Source: Dimorphilus gyrociliatus
Taxonomy: Eukaryota > Annelida > Polychaeta > Dinophilidae
DNA length: 64,000 nt
NCBI GenBank assembly: GCA_904063045.1
Contig: CAJFCJ010000012.1
Coordinates: forward strand, 992,001 to 1,056,000
Direction of reading: 5' to 3'
The translations under genes were made by a program, and so were the position numbers. The notes under the pieces are model-generated. The model had not been told where the DNA came from. It ran no database searches and saw only the letters and a program-made list of their open reading frames with translations. Of this stretch, positions 12,369 through 24,100 are shown in pieces (position 1 is the first letter of the stretch; every line of letters starts with the position of its first letter).

Positions 12369-13836
12369 GGGAGAGCACTAAACATTTTTATCTTTAAATT
12401 GTTTCTTTTACTTTGTTTTATCAATCATAAAAAACCTACTTAAAAATTAAATACCCTTTTTTTTTTAACAATATGGTCTAATTAATAAGGTTATAATGCT
12501 ATCACAGAAAATTATCTTTGTGCGACTATACTTGTATATTCATCTTTCCTTTCATTATTAAAATTGTAGTGCCTTGTTATTGTATCAGTCCTAAAGCCCG
12601 TCCAAGTTCTATTCAAGTTAAACAATTGGGATTGCCGTGTATACTTATCTTTTATTTTGTAAATATATCGAAAATGGTCACTTATGCATTTTTATGTACT
12701 TTCATATAGAATAAATACAGGTACATATTACGTCGGAGATAACATGAATAATAAACATTTTTGGGTTGTATTTCTAATGTTAACAATAGAAAATCAATAG
12801 CTTTATGCCATACTAAAAGTTAGCTCTAACTTAAATATGAATAACAAAAACTGGAATGTAGTTGAAAAATTATCGGCGATTGATTATGATAGATATATCA
12901 CGTAGATGGCGTCTTGTACGTAGAATATTCAAATGAGATATGAAAAGATACTAATAATTTTTACTTTTATTTCACATCTATTGAGTAAATTCTATGAATA
13001 TCAGTTTCGTTACAATTTCAAACATAAGATGATAATGATACAAATGGTATTAATAGCTAAAGAAAAGATAACAAAAATGATAAAAATATTACATAACAAA
13101 GTAATATTTAAAGTATAGTTTCTTTTAGAACAATACATTAAAAGGAATGTTAAACTTACCACAACGACTTATTTATTATCATTGAATGTTAAGATTATCC
13201 TTTAAGTAATTTCATAGATTAAAAGCAAATCTTAGGTTAAAACTTATGCATCAACTGTCTTTCGAATGTGTTTTTTTCTCTCTGCTCCTCTATTTAACGA
13301 AGAATCATACCTATTTAATAATCTAAATCATATTGTAATGATAATAAAATAAAGTATCTTAACTATTCGTTATTTATAATAATCCGAAAAGGTGTTTTTA
13401 ATTATGCAGGTTTTAATAGATTCCCATGATTAAACAGTTAGAAATATTTAAAATCAATTCTTACTAACTATAAATTATAAAAAATTTCACAACCATTTTC
13501 TATTATATCTTAATTTATTCGATTTTATTTATTTAATAAATATCTATTAAAATCTAAAATATTAATTAATTATTTGACTTATTTAGTTAAATATAATTAA
13601 TTAAAATTCTATCACATATGAATGCCTATATAGAATATACTAATAATTGATATAGATATCTGTAGCTTCGTATATAGCCTTCATTTAACTTCAATTGGAA
13701 GTGAAATTCTTTTATAATATCAAAAAACGAGCTAACACTACAGATAACCTGATTAAAAGCCTATTTAGAGAAAAAACTACTAAGAAAGGCTAAGTAGATT
13801 TTTACTATAGAATAGTCAATAGTGATAATATATCTT
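12369..13836. other. Intergenic region between POU4 and the SDR genes
   Basis: AT-rich sequence holding the POU4 3' UTR. One AGATGGCG box occurs at 12904-12911. I see no coding exon. Confidence 0.5.
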
Positions 13837-15082
13837 TCAAGCTCCAACTAGCCTTTTCGTTGCTTCTAAAAACTTTTTACTGCTAGTTTCATTTTCAACT
13901 AATTTTGGCGGTGTCATCACTTCAAATTCCCTGTTTTTTTGGCATTTTAATAAAATATCATTTAATTACTAGTACAGTATTTTTATTTAAAATATTATTA
14001 CCGAAAGAATCTGCCACTGAAAGATTTTATTAATGGTGATAAACAGCAAAACAGAGGCACTTGTGCGGCTTGTTCAGCTGTTTTGAATTTTTTCTTTGAC
14101 GATAGAATTCCTAGCATATCCATAATTTTTTTATAAAATAGCGAGTTCTTGTGAAAATTTGATTCAATAGGCCCGACATGACAACAGTATGATGTTATAC
14201 CGAAATCTGATTGATTATTAAAATTTATTAACAATAAGAAATTACAATATTAATGCTCTTTTCCTAATTATAAACTTACGAAATATCCTTTTGTTTAGTT
14301 CCGATATGAACAAAACCAATGCTAATTTACTTTGACAATATCGTTCTATCTCGTCTGGTCCAAACCAATTTTTGTAAATATGAAAATTTTTATAATTTAA
14401 ATCTTTGCAAATCTGATGCCAAGCTGAAGAAACTACTACTATTCGACTAGGGGTGGATCTCTTTAACTTTTTTAACAATAGTAGTATCAAAAGAGCATGA
14501 GAAAGGTAATTTATTGACATATATGACTCGTAACCAGTTTTATTCTCGTTTTGTGATATTTTTGTTTCCTCTGAATTGTCCAGATATATATGCAGATTAT
14601 AGTCTCCTTTTTAAGTTTAATTTTACATGATGAAATAATAATATAAATTATAATTAATCCTTTCTATAGGAAATAAGAACTTACTATTATTAAATTGATT
14701 TGCAAATTCACGAACACTTTTAAACGACATAAAACTTAATTCCATGATCTCTAGGTGATTTATAATGCCTGTTTCTTTTTCAATTTTGTCGAGAGCTTCC
14801 ACTCCTCTATCCCAAACTTCACAACCCATAACTACCCTTGCACCAGAATATAAAAATTTTTTGATACATTCCTTACCGATAACATCGCATCCATCAGTTA
14901 CAAGAACTGTTTTACCATGCATATCACAATCAACAGTACACTTTTCATATTCTTCTCTATTATTTAAGCATAATTAAAGAAAATACAAAGATTTACATTT
15001 TTAAATCAATATACTTAAATTCCTCTTTTAATAGTTTCTTAAATTCGCTATCGAAAAGAGAATGACGTAGAAGGGCACTCAT
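13837..15082 (-). CDS. Divergent short-chain dehydrogenase with degraded cofactor motifs
   Basis: Exons on the minus strand: 15082-14997, 14956-14685, 14606-14280, 14206-14002 and 13930-13837. They join in one frame to 327 residues, close to the 305-330 of retinol dehydrogenase-like SDRs. The fold pattern is intact: the helix after the Gly motif, the INYLSHALLI strand, VVVSSAWH with the catalytic Ser, Tyr209 and Lys213 of YCQSK, and a full C-terminus. The NAD(P)-binding motifs are not. The TGxxxGIG loop reads TDGCDVIG (residues 49-56; Gly50 to Asp, Gly54 to Val), and NNAG reads DNSE (129-132). The two large internal exons (327 and 205 bp) equal those of the downstream paralogue, so the gene arose by tandem duplication. 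With five exons in frame it looks like an expressed pseudoenzyme rather than a dead gene. The first exon and its 40 bp intron are the least certain part. Confidence 0.75.
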
Positions 15083-15400
15083 CTTAACAACTAGTGATAC
15101 AATCAAAGTATTTTTCGATTGTATTGAAAAAGAATGTAGGTCTATTTCATAGGTTTTTTTTTCATACTAGTAAGGTGAAACTCGTTTTATCAATAGTTTA
15201 CTAAATATAAACATTCAGTACATATTTAAATATTACTGAAAAAATAGATCTTTATTATTTTCTTTATTTCAAATTTTAACTAAGAATTGACATGTAGACG
15301 AAATTGAATATTATGTAAAAAACTATCTTCGGTAATACTAGATAAATATATATACTGTATATATCTATAGTAAGAATAAAAACTACTATAGATAAATGGC

Positions 15401-16493
15401 TTAGGCAAGATTCACTAGCTTTGAACTAATTTCCCATAATCGTTCGCGATTCTCCTTATTCTTTGCTAGTTTTGACATTTGAACGAGCTTTGTTGAGCTG
15501 TCGTTAAAGACATTAGGTTAATTTATCAAAGATTGAATAAGGAATAATTACTCGTAATATTCTCCAGGAATAATTTCCGATTCAGGAGCTAAACAACAAT
15601 AAAGTATAGATTTCGCTCCTTCATCAGCAGATTTCATCCAGAAGGATGCAACTTTCACAAAAAAGTAGTCCATTAACTCAGATTTCCATTGATAACTATC
15701 GAATAGTTCAGTTTTTACAACTCCCGGATGGCAGCTAAATGAAGTAATACCATTTTCTGTAAATAATGAAGGATTTATATCATATAAAATCGACAACTTT
15801 GTCGCAAAAAACCTTGATATTTGTCATTGAATTCTTTAGAAAACATAACATTTGCAGCCTTGCTTCTGCCATATCTATACAATTGAGTTGGTTTTACCCA
15901 ATGATTTTTCAATTGAAAATCATTAAACGTCATATCATTAACAATATAATGATAGGAAGACGATACATTTATCACTCTACTTGGAGCGCTTTTCTTAAGA
16001 AGATCCACAAGTAGGTTTGTCAAAAGAAAATGTCCCAAATAATTAGAGGCAATAAAAGTTTCGTTACCTTCCGAAGTAAAATATTCGTCCGCCTTAATAA
16101 TTCCCGCATTATTAATTAGAATATGCAAATTTTCGTATTCTTTTGAAAGAAATAGTTATTTTTTATATTTTCGTTAATTAATTTAGAAAGAATTAATTAA
16201 ATACTTTTTCGAAACTCTTCTACAAATTCTCGTACACTTTTTAAGGATGACAAATCTATTTTAATTATTTCAATTTTTTCAAAAATTCCACAAACTTTTT
16301 CTATTTCTTCTTTAGTTCTTAATCCTTTTTCTATATTCCTACAAGCCATAATTACTGTTGCTCCTCTTTTCACTAAATCTTTTACACATTCTTTACCAAT
16401 TCCCCTATTACCACCAGTTACTATGACAACCTTATTCATTAAATCTGATTTTGAACTAAAATCTGTTTTCTTTTTCCATCTAAATAAGAACAC
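15401..16493 (-). CDS. Short-chain dehydrogenase/reductase, retinol dehydrogenase 11-14-like
   Basis: Exons on the minus strand: 16493-16205, 16139-15813, 15756-15552 and 15497-15401, giving 305 residues. This NAD(P)-dependent oxidoreductase has all classical SDR motifs: TGGNRGIG (26-33), NNAG (106-109), the catalytic Asn in SNYLGHF (129), VSSS (155-158), YGRSK with Tyr186 and Lys190, and CHPGVVKTEL. The C-terminal helix (ERLWEISSKLV) is typical of the RDH11-14/WWOX group, which reduces retinal or lipid aldehydes. The substrate here is unknown. The start at 16493 gives a short basic and aromatic N-terminus rather than a clear membrane anchor. It lies 318 bp upstream of the degenerate paralogue on the same strand. 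Confidence 0.9.
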
Positions 16494-16792
16494 AGAACAA
16501 TAAATCGAAGTAAATTTTGCATGAATAAATAGCTTACAGTTGTCGAAAAGTACTGAATAGAAAATCAGGAGTCTTTAAGCCATAATATAGAGTTAAAGAC
16601 ATTTTAACTGTTTATCTTCATCAGAAAAGGAGAGTAATTACTAATCTTTCAGACATTAATTTGATAGTGTATTGTATCGTATCAAGTTTTGTGTGTTTTA
16701 CAAAAACAGAAAAAACTGGTAAACGAAAGACAGCAGATGTCAGCACGCAATTTACAAAGAGTTATTAAACAATGACATTCCTTGTAGAAGAT

Positions 16793-17569
16793 TTAGATAA
16801 CGCTTTGTCGCTCTTGAAGACTTGAACTAAAACCACTTTCCTTGCTATCTTCCGCAGGTGCTTTCACATCTTCTTCCACATTTTCTGTAAATATATCCTC
16901 AGCTGGTATCCTTTGTTCTCCCAATGCTACTACTTCATTATTGGACCCTTCTTCAGTGATCAATTGTTTATTTTCACTGTTACATAATTTACGCTTTACT
17001 GCATAACATTTCTCCTTTGATGTCCAAATATTTATCAGAATGCTTGGAACGAGGCAAATAGTTAATATTATAAGAATTATAATCATGTAAGGAGGATCTT
17101 TCTCAGTTTTGCAAGTGTTGACACATGTATCATCTATTTTAAAGAACATCATTTTCATTAACTTGGACGTTTTCAATTATTTGATGTACTTACTTTTGTT
17201 TATAAAGTCCTGTATTTTTTTCGTCAATTCATCTTGCAATAAGCCAACGGCAAATAAAAAAACATAAGGACAGGACCTTTTACATTCGTCGCTGTTGGTT
17301 AGACATAGTTCAGAGCATCCCAAACATATTGGGGATCCGGCTTCATCACAATATTCTGTGATCAGACAAGATGTGTTTTCCCCGCAAAAGGTATCTTGTT
17401 TTGGTATTTGTTTGGGAGAATTTTCAGCAGACAAGCCTTTGTAAGCGGGAAGAGAATTGCAAAACAATTAAAATTATGAAAAATTTAAAAACTATGTAAA
17501 AGACAACTCACACCATGTGATCTGAACAAAAACAACTAGTACTAAGACTTCCATAACATTTGTAATCAT
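16793..17569 (-). CDS. Small TNF-receptor-like single-pass membrane protein
   Basis: Exons on the minus strand: 17569-17512, 17436-17194 and 17133-16793, giving 213 residues. The first exon codes for a hydrophobic signal peptide (MEVLVLVVFVQITW, with an in-frame Met five codons earlier). The short ectodomain has one dense cysteine cluster (pattern C-x2-C-x3-C-x6-C-x3-C in CLGCSELCLTNSDECKRSC) that resembles the single Cys-rich domain of BCMA, TACI or Fn14. A second pair (DTCVNTC) follows just before the membrane. The transmembrane segment is at about 116-136. The acidic 75-residue tail contains PAEDIF (177-182), which fits the TRAF6-binding consensus PxExx(aromatic/acidic), and ends in Ser-Val-Ile, a class I PDZ ligand. 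There is no death domain. The TNF-receptor link is inferred from cysteine spacing and layout, not from overall similarity. Confidence 0.6.
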
Positions 17570-18728
17570 ATTTTGTTTTCTCTCATGTGTGAATTTATTG
17601 GATAAAGTCAAGGTTATACATAAAACCACCAGTGGTTATAAATTCAAGGTACAATATTCATCAAACGTCTAAAACAGAATTAAATTAAATTTTTGATATT
17701 TATGAATGAAACACATTAAAATAAATAAAAAAAAATTTTTATAGTAAACAACCGCCAATATAATAATTAAGGTAATGTATACAAATAGTATAGAGTATAA
17801 ATTTACACAGTATATCTTGTATATCCTATTAAAAAAGGGTACTATTTTGTTTACCAAAATTGAAAACACGCCCATCAATTTCCGTATATTATTATGTTTA
17901 TTGCAGTATATCCGTTTGTGTTTTCGATGTTTGACAATACTTCTAAACAAACATATCTATTTATAATAGTGGATGTTGAAATCATAAGTAGAAAGCTATT
18001 GAATTGAACGTTGTGGAAAGTTGCTAAATCATATTAAAGATTAGATAATTATTTAAGAGAAAGATATTCTTCCTTTTGAAATTTTTTTATATTTTTTATA
18101 TTTCAATTACAAATAAAAAGTTTGACTGATATCGCTTCAAATAATCATTACTATCTGTTTAGTAAACAAATCCGAATGAGTAGTATAGTTTATTATAAGT
18201 CCACACATGTTTTAAGATAGTGTAAATCTTATATTGAATTTTCTAAGATTCTGATTATTATATTAATTTATATAAGGATGATATCTACATTTTATCAATA
18301 CAGTATAAAGTATATTCACCTGTTTAAAAGATATAATTACACACATACTAATTGATGCAGAAAAAATATAACTATTTACAACTAACTTTCAAGCATCTTC
18401 TATCTTTTTCTATACTTGTTAATGATTTATTATACCTGTTTTTGCAATTATTTATAGTTTTAGATATAGCCAAATTGCAAGATAAAGGAAATAATAATAA
18501 TAATAATAAGCATAATTGGAAAATAGTTTTGCCAATAGATTGTCAAACCTTTCTTTATGGTTTATCTATCTTTTATGAAACTACTTCCTCTTGAACAACG
18601 GATATGACATCTTTCTACTTTGCGTTTGGGGACCGCATTCATTTTTTTGAAAGCGCCAAGCCTGTATTTTTCAATACATATTGATAAAAATATGTATTGT
18701 TCGGCCTGGTATTCTTTTTTATATTTTA
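17570..18728. other. Intergenic region between divergent TNFR-like and PRCP genes
   Basis: 1.16 kb of AT-rich sequence between two divergently transcribed genes, presumably holding both promoters. Open stretches here are AT-rich noise. No specific site is convincing. Confidence 0.5.
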
Positions 18729-20707
18729 ATGAAGACATATCAAAGAAATATGATTGTCTTAATTATTTTTTTACAATTGATTTCTTTCATGTTTAACGGT
18801 CATTGTTTGCAAATAAATTCAAAGAAATCTATACCGGAACAACAATCAATAAGATACAAAACTGTCTTTATTAAACAACAGGTAAATGATTTAATTTTAC
18901 TAATTGGGATAATTTCGTGTATCTAAGATTTGATTACACTATTGCTATTGTTTTGGATATTTCTATTATTAGGTCACTTTTTGTTTAGGTTGATCATTTT
19001 TCTTACGGGAATAATGATGTATTTGATCAGCGTGTTTTGATAAATTCCGATTATTTCGAGCCTTATGGACCTGTTTTCTTCTATACTGGAAATGAAGGAG
19101 ATATTACCTGGTTTTGCAATAATACAGTTTGTTTTTTATTATTATTAAGTTAATGGAAAAGAGATATTCGAGATTTCATAAATAACTATCAGGGTTTTCT
19201 TTGGGATATTGCCGAAGAATTTAATGCTGCTCTAATATTTGCCGAACATAGATACTATGGTTTATCACTACCTTATGGTAATCAATCCTATAAAGATCCT
19301 CAACATTTGGGTCACTTGACTTCTGAACAAGCACTCGCCGATTACTCAGTGCTAATTGATTATTTACGAAATGAGTATGGAAAATACTTTGCCAAAAGTC
19401 CATTTATAGCTTTTGGAGGTTCTTATGGAGGAATGCTTGCAAGTTGGATGCGAATGAAATATCCTGCATCCGTAATAGGGTATATTAGTTTATAAAATTC
19501 CATTGATAATCTATAGTTTCTTATTAATCCTTATTACCCATTTTATTCAGTGCTTTAGCTGCATCAGCACCAATATTTCAATTTGAAGGTTTAACTGATT
19601 GCGGAGTTTTCTATAAAACTGTTACAAAAGCCTATGAAAGATTTTCGATGAAATGCGTTTCTAATATAAGAAAGTCTTGGCAAGTTATTAACAAAATAGG
19701 TAGCACAACGGAAGGAAGGAAATATATTACCAAAAAATTTTCCTTATGCAAACCATTGACAACTGTTAATGACGTTGCTGTAGTTAAAGGTTGGCTGTTC
19801 AATACATGGACCAATTTAGCTATGATGAATTATCCGTATAAAAGCAATTTTATGGAACCCTTACCTGCTTGGCCTGTCAAGGTTTGTTTTAATGTATAGT
19901 AAGTATGTATATTACAACAAATTCTTCTAATCAGAGAGCCTGTAGCTATCTTAACAAGTCGTTAGATCATGAAGTGTTAATTGATGGAATTGCTAAAGCC
20001 GTTAAATTATACTATAATTACAGGTAAATAACTATAATAATGAAGATCTTTTTTTTTAAATGAAGCTAATGACTGGTTAATTTTATGAATAAAAGCGGAC
20101 AAGCCAATTGCTTAAATGTTTCTCAGCAGGGTAGTAAATTACTTGGAGATTACGGATGGTAAGTTAATGTAACAATTCAAACTTTCTAATACACAGACAA
20201 ATAGATTAGTAATCATTAATGAAATTGATTAGGTGGTTTCAATCATGTACCGAAATGGTCATGCCAATGTGTTCTAATGGGATTGATGACATGTTTGAAA
20301 GAAGAGATTGGAATTTAAAAGAATTTTGTGACGGGTGCACCAATAAATTTAAAGTAAAAACTCGTCCATTTTTTGTTGTTTCTCAATATGGCGGAAGAAA
20401 TATTTCAGCAGCCTCCAATATTATTTTTAGGTAATACATTAAAGGTATTGAACAATTAGAGCATATTTTCATATTTTCTTTGTTATTCAGTAACGGTGAT
20501 CTTGACCCCTGGTCGGGAGGTGGCGTTTTGAATTCACCAAACCCTTCAATACACGTAATATTGATAAAAGATGGCGCTCACCATTTAGATTTACGATTTT
20601 CGAACAAGGATGACCCAGATTCGGTGAAACAGGCAAGAAAGCGAGAAATTGAAATTATTCAACAATGGTTAAAAGACTATTGGCAGAATTTAAAAGAAAA
20701 AATTTGA
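18729..20707 (+). CDS. PRCP: Lysosomal Pro-X carboxypeptidase (peptidase S28)
   Basis: Exons 18729-18881, 18989-19126, 19193-19479, 19551-19881, 19935-20023, 20096-20158, 20233-20430 and 20491-20707 join to 491 residues (vertebrate PRCP about 496). This S28 serine peptidase removes the last residue after a proline, in lysosomes or outside the cell. A signal peptide spans about 8-30 (MIVLIIFLQLISFMF). The family start VDHFSYGN is followed by GPVFFYTGNEGD and AEHRYYG. The nucleophile is Ser174 in GGSYGG, the acid Asp425 in SNGDLDPWSGGG, and the base a His in DGAHHLDLR (450 or 451). The middle segment holds the cysteines of the SKS cap domain. Introns are 52-107 bp. DPP7 is the sister family, but the sequence follows PRCP more closely (WFCNNTGFLWD). 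Confidence 0.95.
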
Positions 20708-20733
20708 TTGAATGGAAATGAGAATACATTGAA

Positions 20734-20739
20734 AATAAA
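20734..20739 (+). terminator. AATAAA polyadenylation signal of PRCP
   Basis: AATAAA lies 27 bases after the PRCP stop. A 394 bp gap separates PRCP from the convergent ARHGAP6 stop at 21102. Confidence 0.5.
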
Positions 20740-21101
20740 AATAAACCCCTATATATAATAGTGCAAAACTCATTCAGACGTTAAATAAGGCAGAAAAGTA
20801 AAATCGTATGACATTATTTATAATATACCCTATAGCTTGAATAACTTTCTGCTATTCAATAGAAAAAATACACAAATTTTCAATTTTAGTTTCATTTAAA
20901 ATGAAGAAAAAAAGAGAAAAGAAAAATTTCTCATTTATTTCGTATTTGAATCATTTTTTAATCATAAAAAATTTCAGATAAAATATTATTTAACTACTGA
21001 AAAAAATTTTCTATAATACAAGAAACTAGATGCAAAAAAAGAAGAGAGAAGATATAATTTCTTTAAATTTTGATATTAAATTGTTTGTTTGTTTTCTTAA
21101 A

Positions 21102-24100
21102 TTAGACAAGAGTTTCCGGTTCTTCTTTAACACTCTTACTTTTCGAAAGGTTCCACGTTCGATACGAATCAGAACTTGGAAGAGTCATTGCACGTTCTGC
21201 AGGAGTATAAGAACAATCGACTATGTGATAAGGAAGAGAGTATGTTTGGGGTGTTTCCATGAACCAACGTTCTCGTAACTCCGCATTTGTTGGAGCTCTC
21301 GAGGCGTACAATGGTTCGGAAGGTGGCCGTTGTGTTGAAATAGCAACTTTTCTTAGGCGAACTGAAGAAGAGTGCTCATTCCTATCTGGCCGATGTTGAT
21401 CGTATTCGGAAGACTGTCTGGATGATTTAGGACTTGGCGATATTCTCGGCGACGGTGTGGCCGCCGTTAATTGAGGTACTTGAAGATAGGACGTCAAAGG
21501 CGATATAATAGGCGAAATCGGTGTTGATGATTCCAATCTACCATTATCACTTTTTGAATTCATTTCTGATTTATTCCTATAAATAAAATAATTTCAATTA
21601 AGATACAGTCTGGTGTAACAATCAATTATTAATGAAAATATTCACCTTAACTCGCTATACTTTTTTACGAGGAGAAAGTTAACAGCATCCGGGTTATTAT
21701 CCATTAGAAATTTAAAAATCTCATTATGCTCCTCTTTCGATATCTATAGAAAAGATAGAGAATAAAGAAATAATTCAAAATATTTGATAATATATGTCAT
21801 TATTACTTCGAAAAGCGTGGAATAATTGTCTATTAGGGTTTCGGTGACCTCTATTATATCTGTGCAAGCCGTTTTGGCCCCTTCGTTCTCAACAGCGAAT
21901 TCTGTGTTCTTCGACTGGTGTAAAATATTGGGTCCAAATAATCTAGCCAGGTTATGGCTGTCCATCTTATTCCCCTGCAGAACTTTACCATATTCATCCA
22001 AACGATCGTTGGAATGTAAAGTAACAGTGTGCAGAAAATTGAGTAGTAAGTATAGAGTGTCCCTATTGACAACCGGCAAAAGGGCGATTAATAACCGTAA
22101 AACCTCTAATCGCCGTTCGCCTACAAGTTTTGTTGTGGCTAAGAAGGCTGGGTAAAGAACTCTAGTTAATAAAGAATCAGGAAGATCCCGAAAGTATTCC
22201 TTTAGTACTGCGCCCACGTCATGTGGAGTATATTCGTTTGTTATGGTTACATTTCCACTTCTGTCGAATTCATCTCGAAGTTGACGAATTCGTTTCATTG
22301 AACTTCCTATCCGAAATATACCCAGAACATTTAAACCTGTTTTTTTTAAAGGAAATACAAAGAAACATAAGTTTCAAATTTAATCAAGTAAATAATTAAA
22401 TTAATAATTTATTTCATAAGAAAGTTGTTTGTTACTATCGAGTATTACCATTATTTTTCAAGTGCGAGCAACACCTCTGTACTATATAAGGCACCAACGG
22501 TTCGTGAGGAATGAGAGAGTTTAAGCGGGAATCTTTCCTAGAATGTTCCGAAGAGCTAGGAGACGATTGTAAACTCAAAGCGTCTACAAGAGTCGATCTA
22601 CTGATATCGGATTCGGAATCCAAGCTTATCCCGCCACCCTAGATTATAAAAAGTTCGATAATAATAATATTTACCTTCGCGATATTTCAATTTACTCACT
22701 GAACTCGAACTAGACTTTCTAACTGACGGTCTTGACGTTGTTTCCACATTCAAAGATTCTCTCCTTAATCTTTGAACAGGACGTCCCTCGAAATCTCTTA
22801 GAAGACATTTATGTATTGGCTGACCGAAAGTCGTGTTGATCACGCCATCTGATATATTTAAAAAGAGAGTCAAGTTTCATGAAAGTGTTTTATGAACTGA
22901 ATAAAAATTTTCACCTTTGGCCCTATGCTTAGAATCACCAGATATGCCCGATATGGTTCGTCGTTTAAGGAAGCCCGCTTTCTTTTGTGGTCTCCTACTT
23001 GGGTCTATTGAGAGAATGAAAAAAAGGGGAGGGTTGAATTGTATATACTTCTTTTTATTGAGCAGAAAAAAATTTATATTATATTTTCATTTAAAGCTCC
23101 TTTCTCACCTTTTGGAATATTAACGGAAACGCTTAAATTTGCGTTTTGAAGTTTATTAAACGCAATTTTTTGTAAGGCAATTCGTTCTACGTCTGTTAAT
23201 CGTAGAACGCTTGTTGACTGAAGTGATATTTGCTGGGGAGGTGAGTCGGGTGATACTTCTTGATGTGTCCAAATGCAATTGTCCTGATGATTTAAATAAA
23301 TAATGAAAGGTTGCACATTCATAACATTTCAATACTCCTATATTTTTTATACATAAACCTATGTTTTGGGCGTTAACAATATTATATTTTATATATTCGA
23401 ATTAAGTATACATAATACCGTAATAAATAGTTTTATGAATGGCATATTCGTTGAAAACTGTCAAGATTATATAATTCCTTTAAACGAATCTATTGTGGGT
23501 TATTCTAAAAAATTTACGATACCCTATTAATGGAAAGGTTTAATGGCAGATTAATTAGTAGGTCTAATTTGCAATTTAATATAAATTTTTATTATAGGTA
23601 GCCAACCTATAATATAGCATTAAGATAAAATCATTTCAATAACAACAATTTAAAATATGCTTAATAAGCTCTCCCGCAAACCGCAGTATTGACATCCATA
23701 AAAAGCTCTTTAATATTACTCATTCACCCTTTTTCTCCTCTTTTTCTCATACACTTTCTCTCTCTCTTTACTCAATTTCTTTCCCTCTACAGAATTTTAA
23801 TTGGAATTCATTACTTGTGACACTTTTATCGCTCTTAAAACGAGAAATACTATTGACAACTATTCTTTCCAACTTTTCTCCTATTTAACAAGACTTCTCT
23901 TATGAGGTTGTTACGTATTGGGCACAAACAGATGTTTAATTACAAGTACACCAACCAATAAATAGAGCCATAAAGAAGCATTCAAGTTACCAAAAGCTAG
24001 ACAGTCTACAGAAAATTCTTTAACAATAAAACTCCGAAGCTAAATACTCCCTATTTTTTTTATTCTTTACAAAGAACGATTTATTATACAATGAATTAAT

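Noticed and set aside
15797-15812. Frameshift in the intact SDR gene near 15800
   Set aside because: The two frames are joined by an ordinary 56 bp GT-AG intron (15757-15812), and the splice restores the family alignment exactly.
17163-17194. Very short (about 30 bp) intron in the TNFR-like gene
   Set aside because: It would break the frame; the 60 bp intron with acceptor at 17134-17135 keeps it.
20569-20576. AGATGGCG box inside PRCP
   Set aside because: It is coding (the DGAHH active-site region), so it is not counted with the non-coding CTCF-like sites.
23283-23322. ATG at 23322 as the start of the RhoGAP gene
   Set aside because: It lies in the pyrimidine-led acceptor tract; splicing the 27849-28601 exon to 23283 keeps phase and matches the vertebrate protein better.
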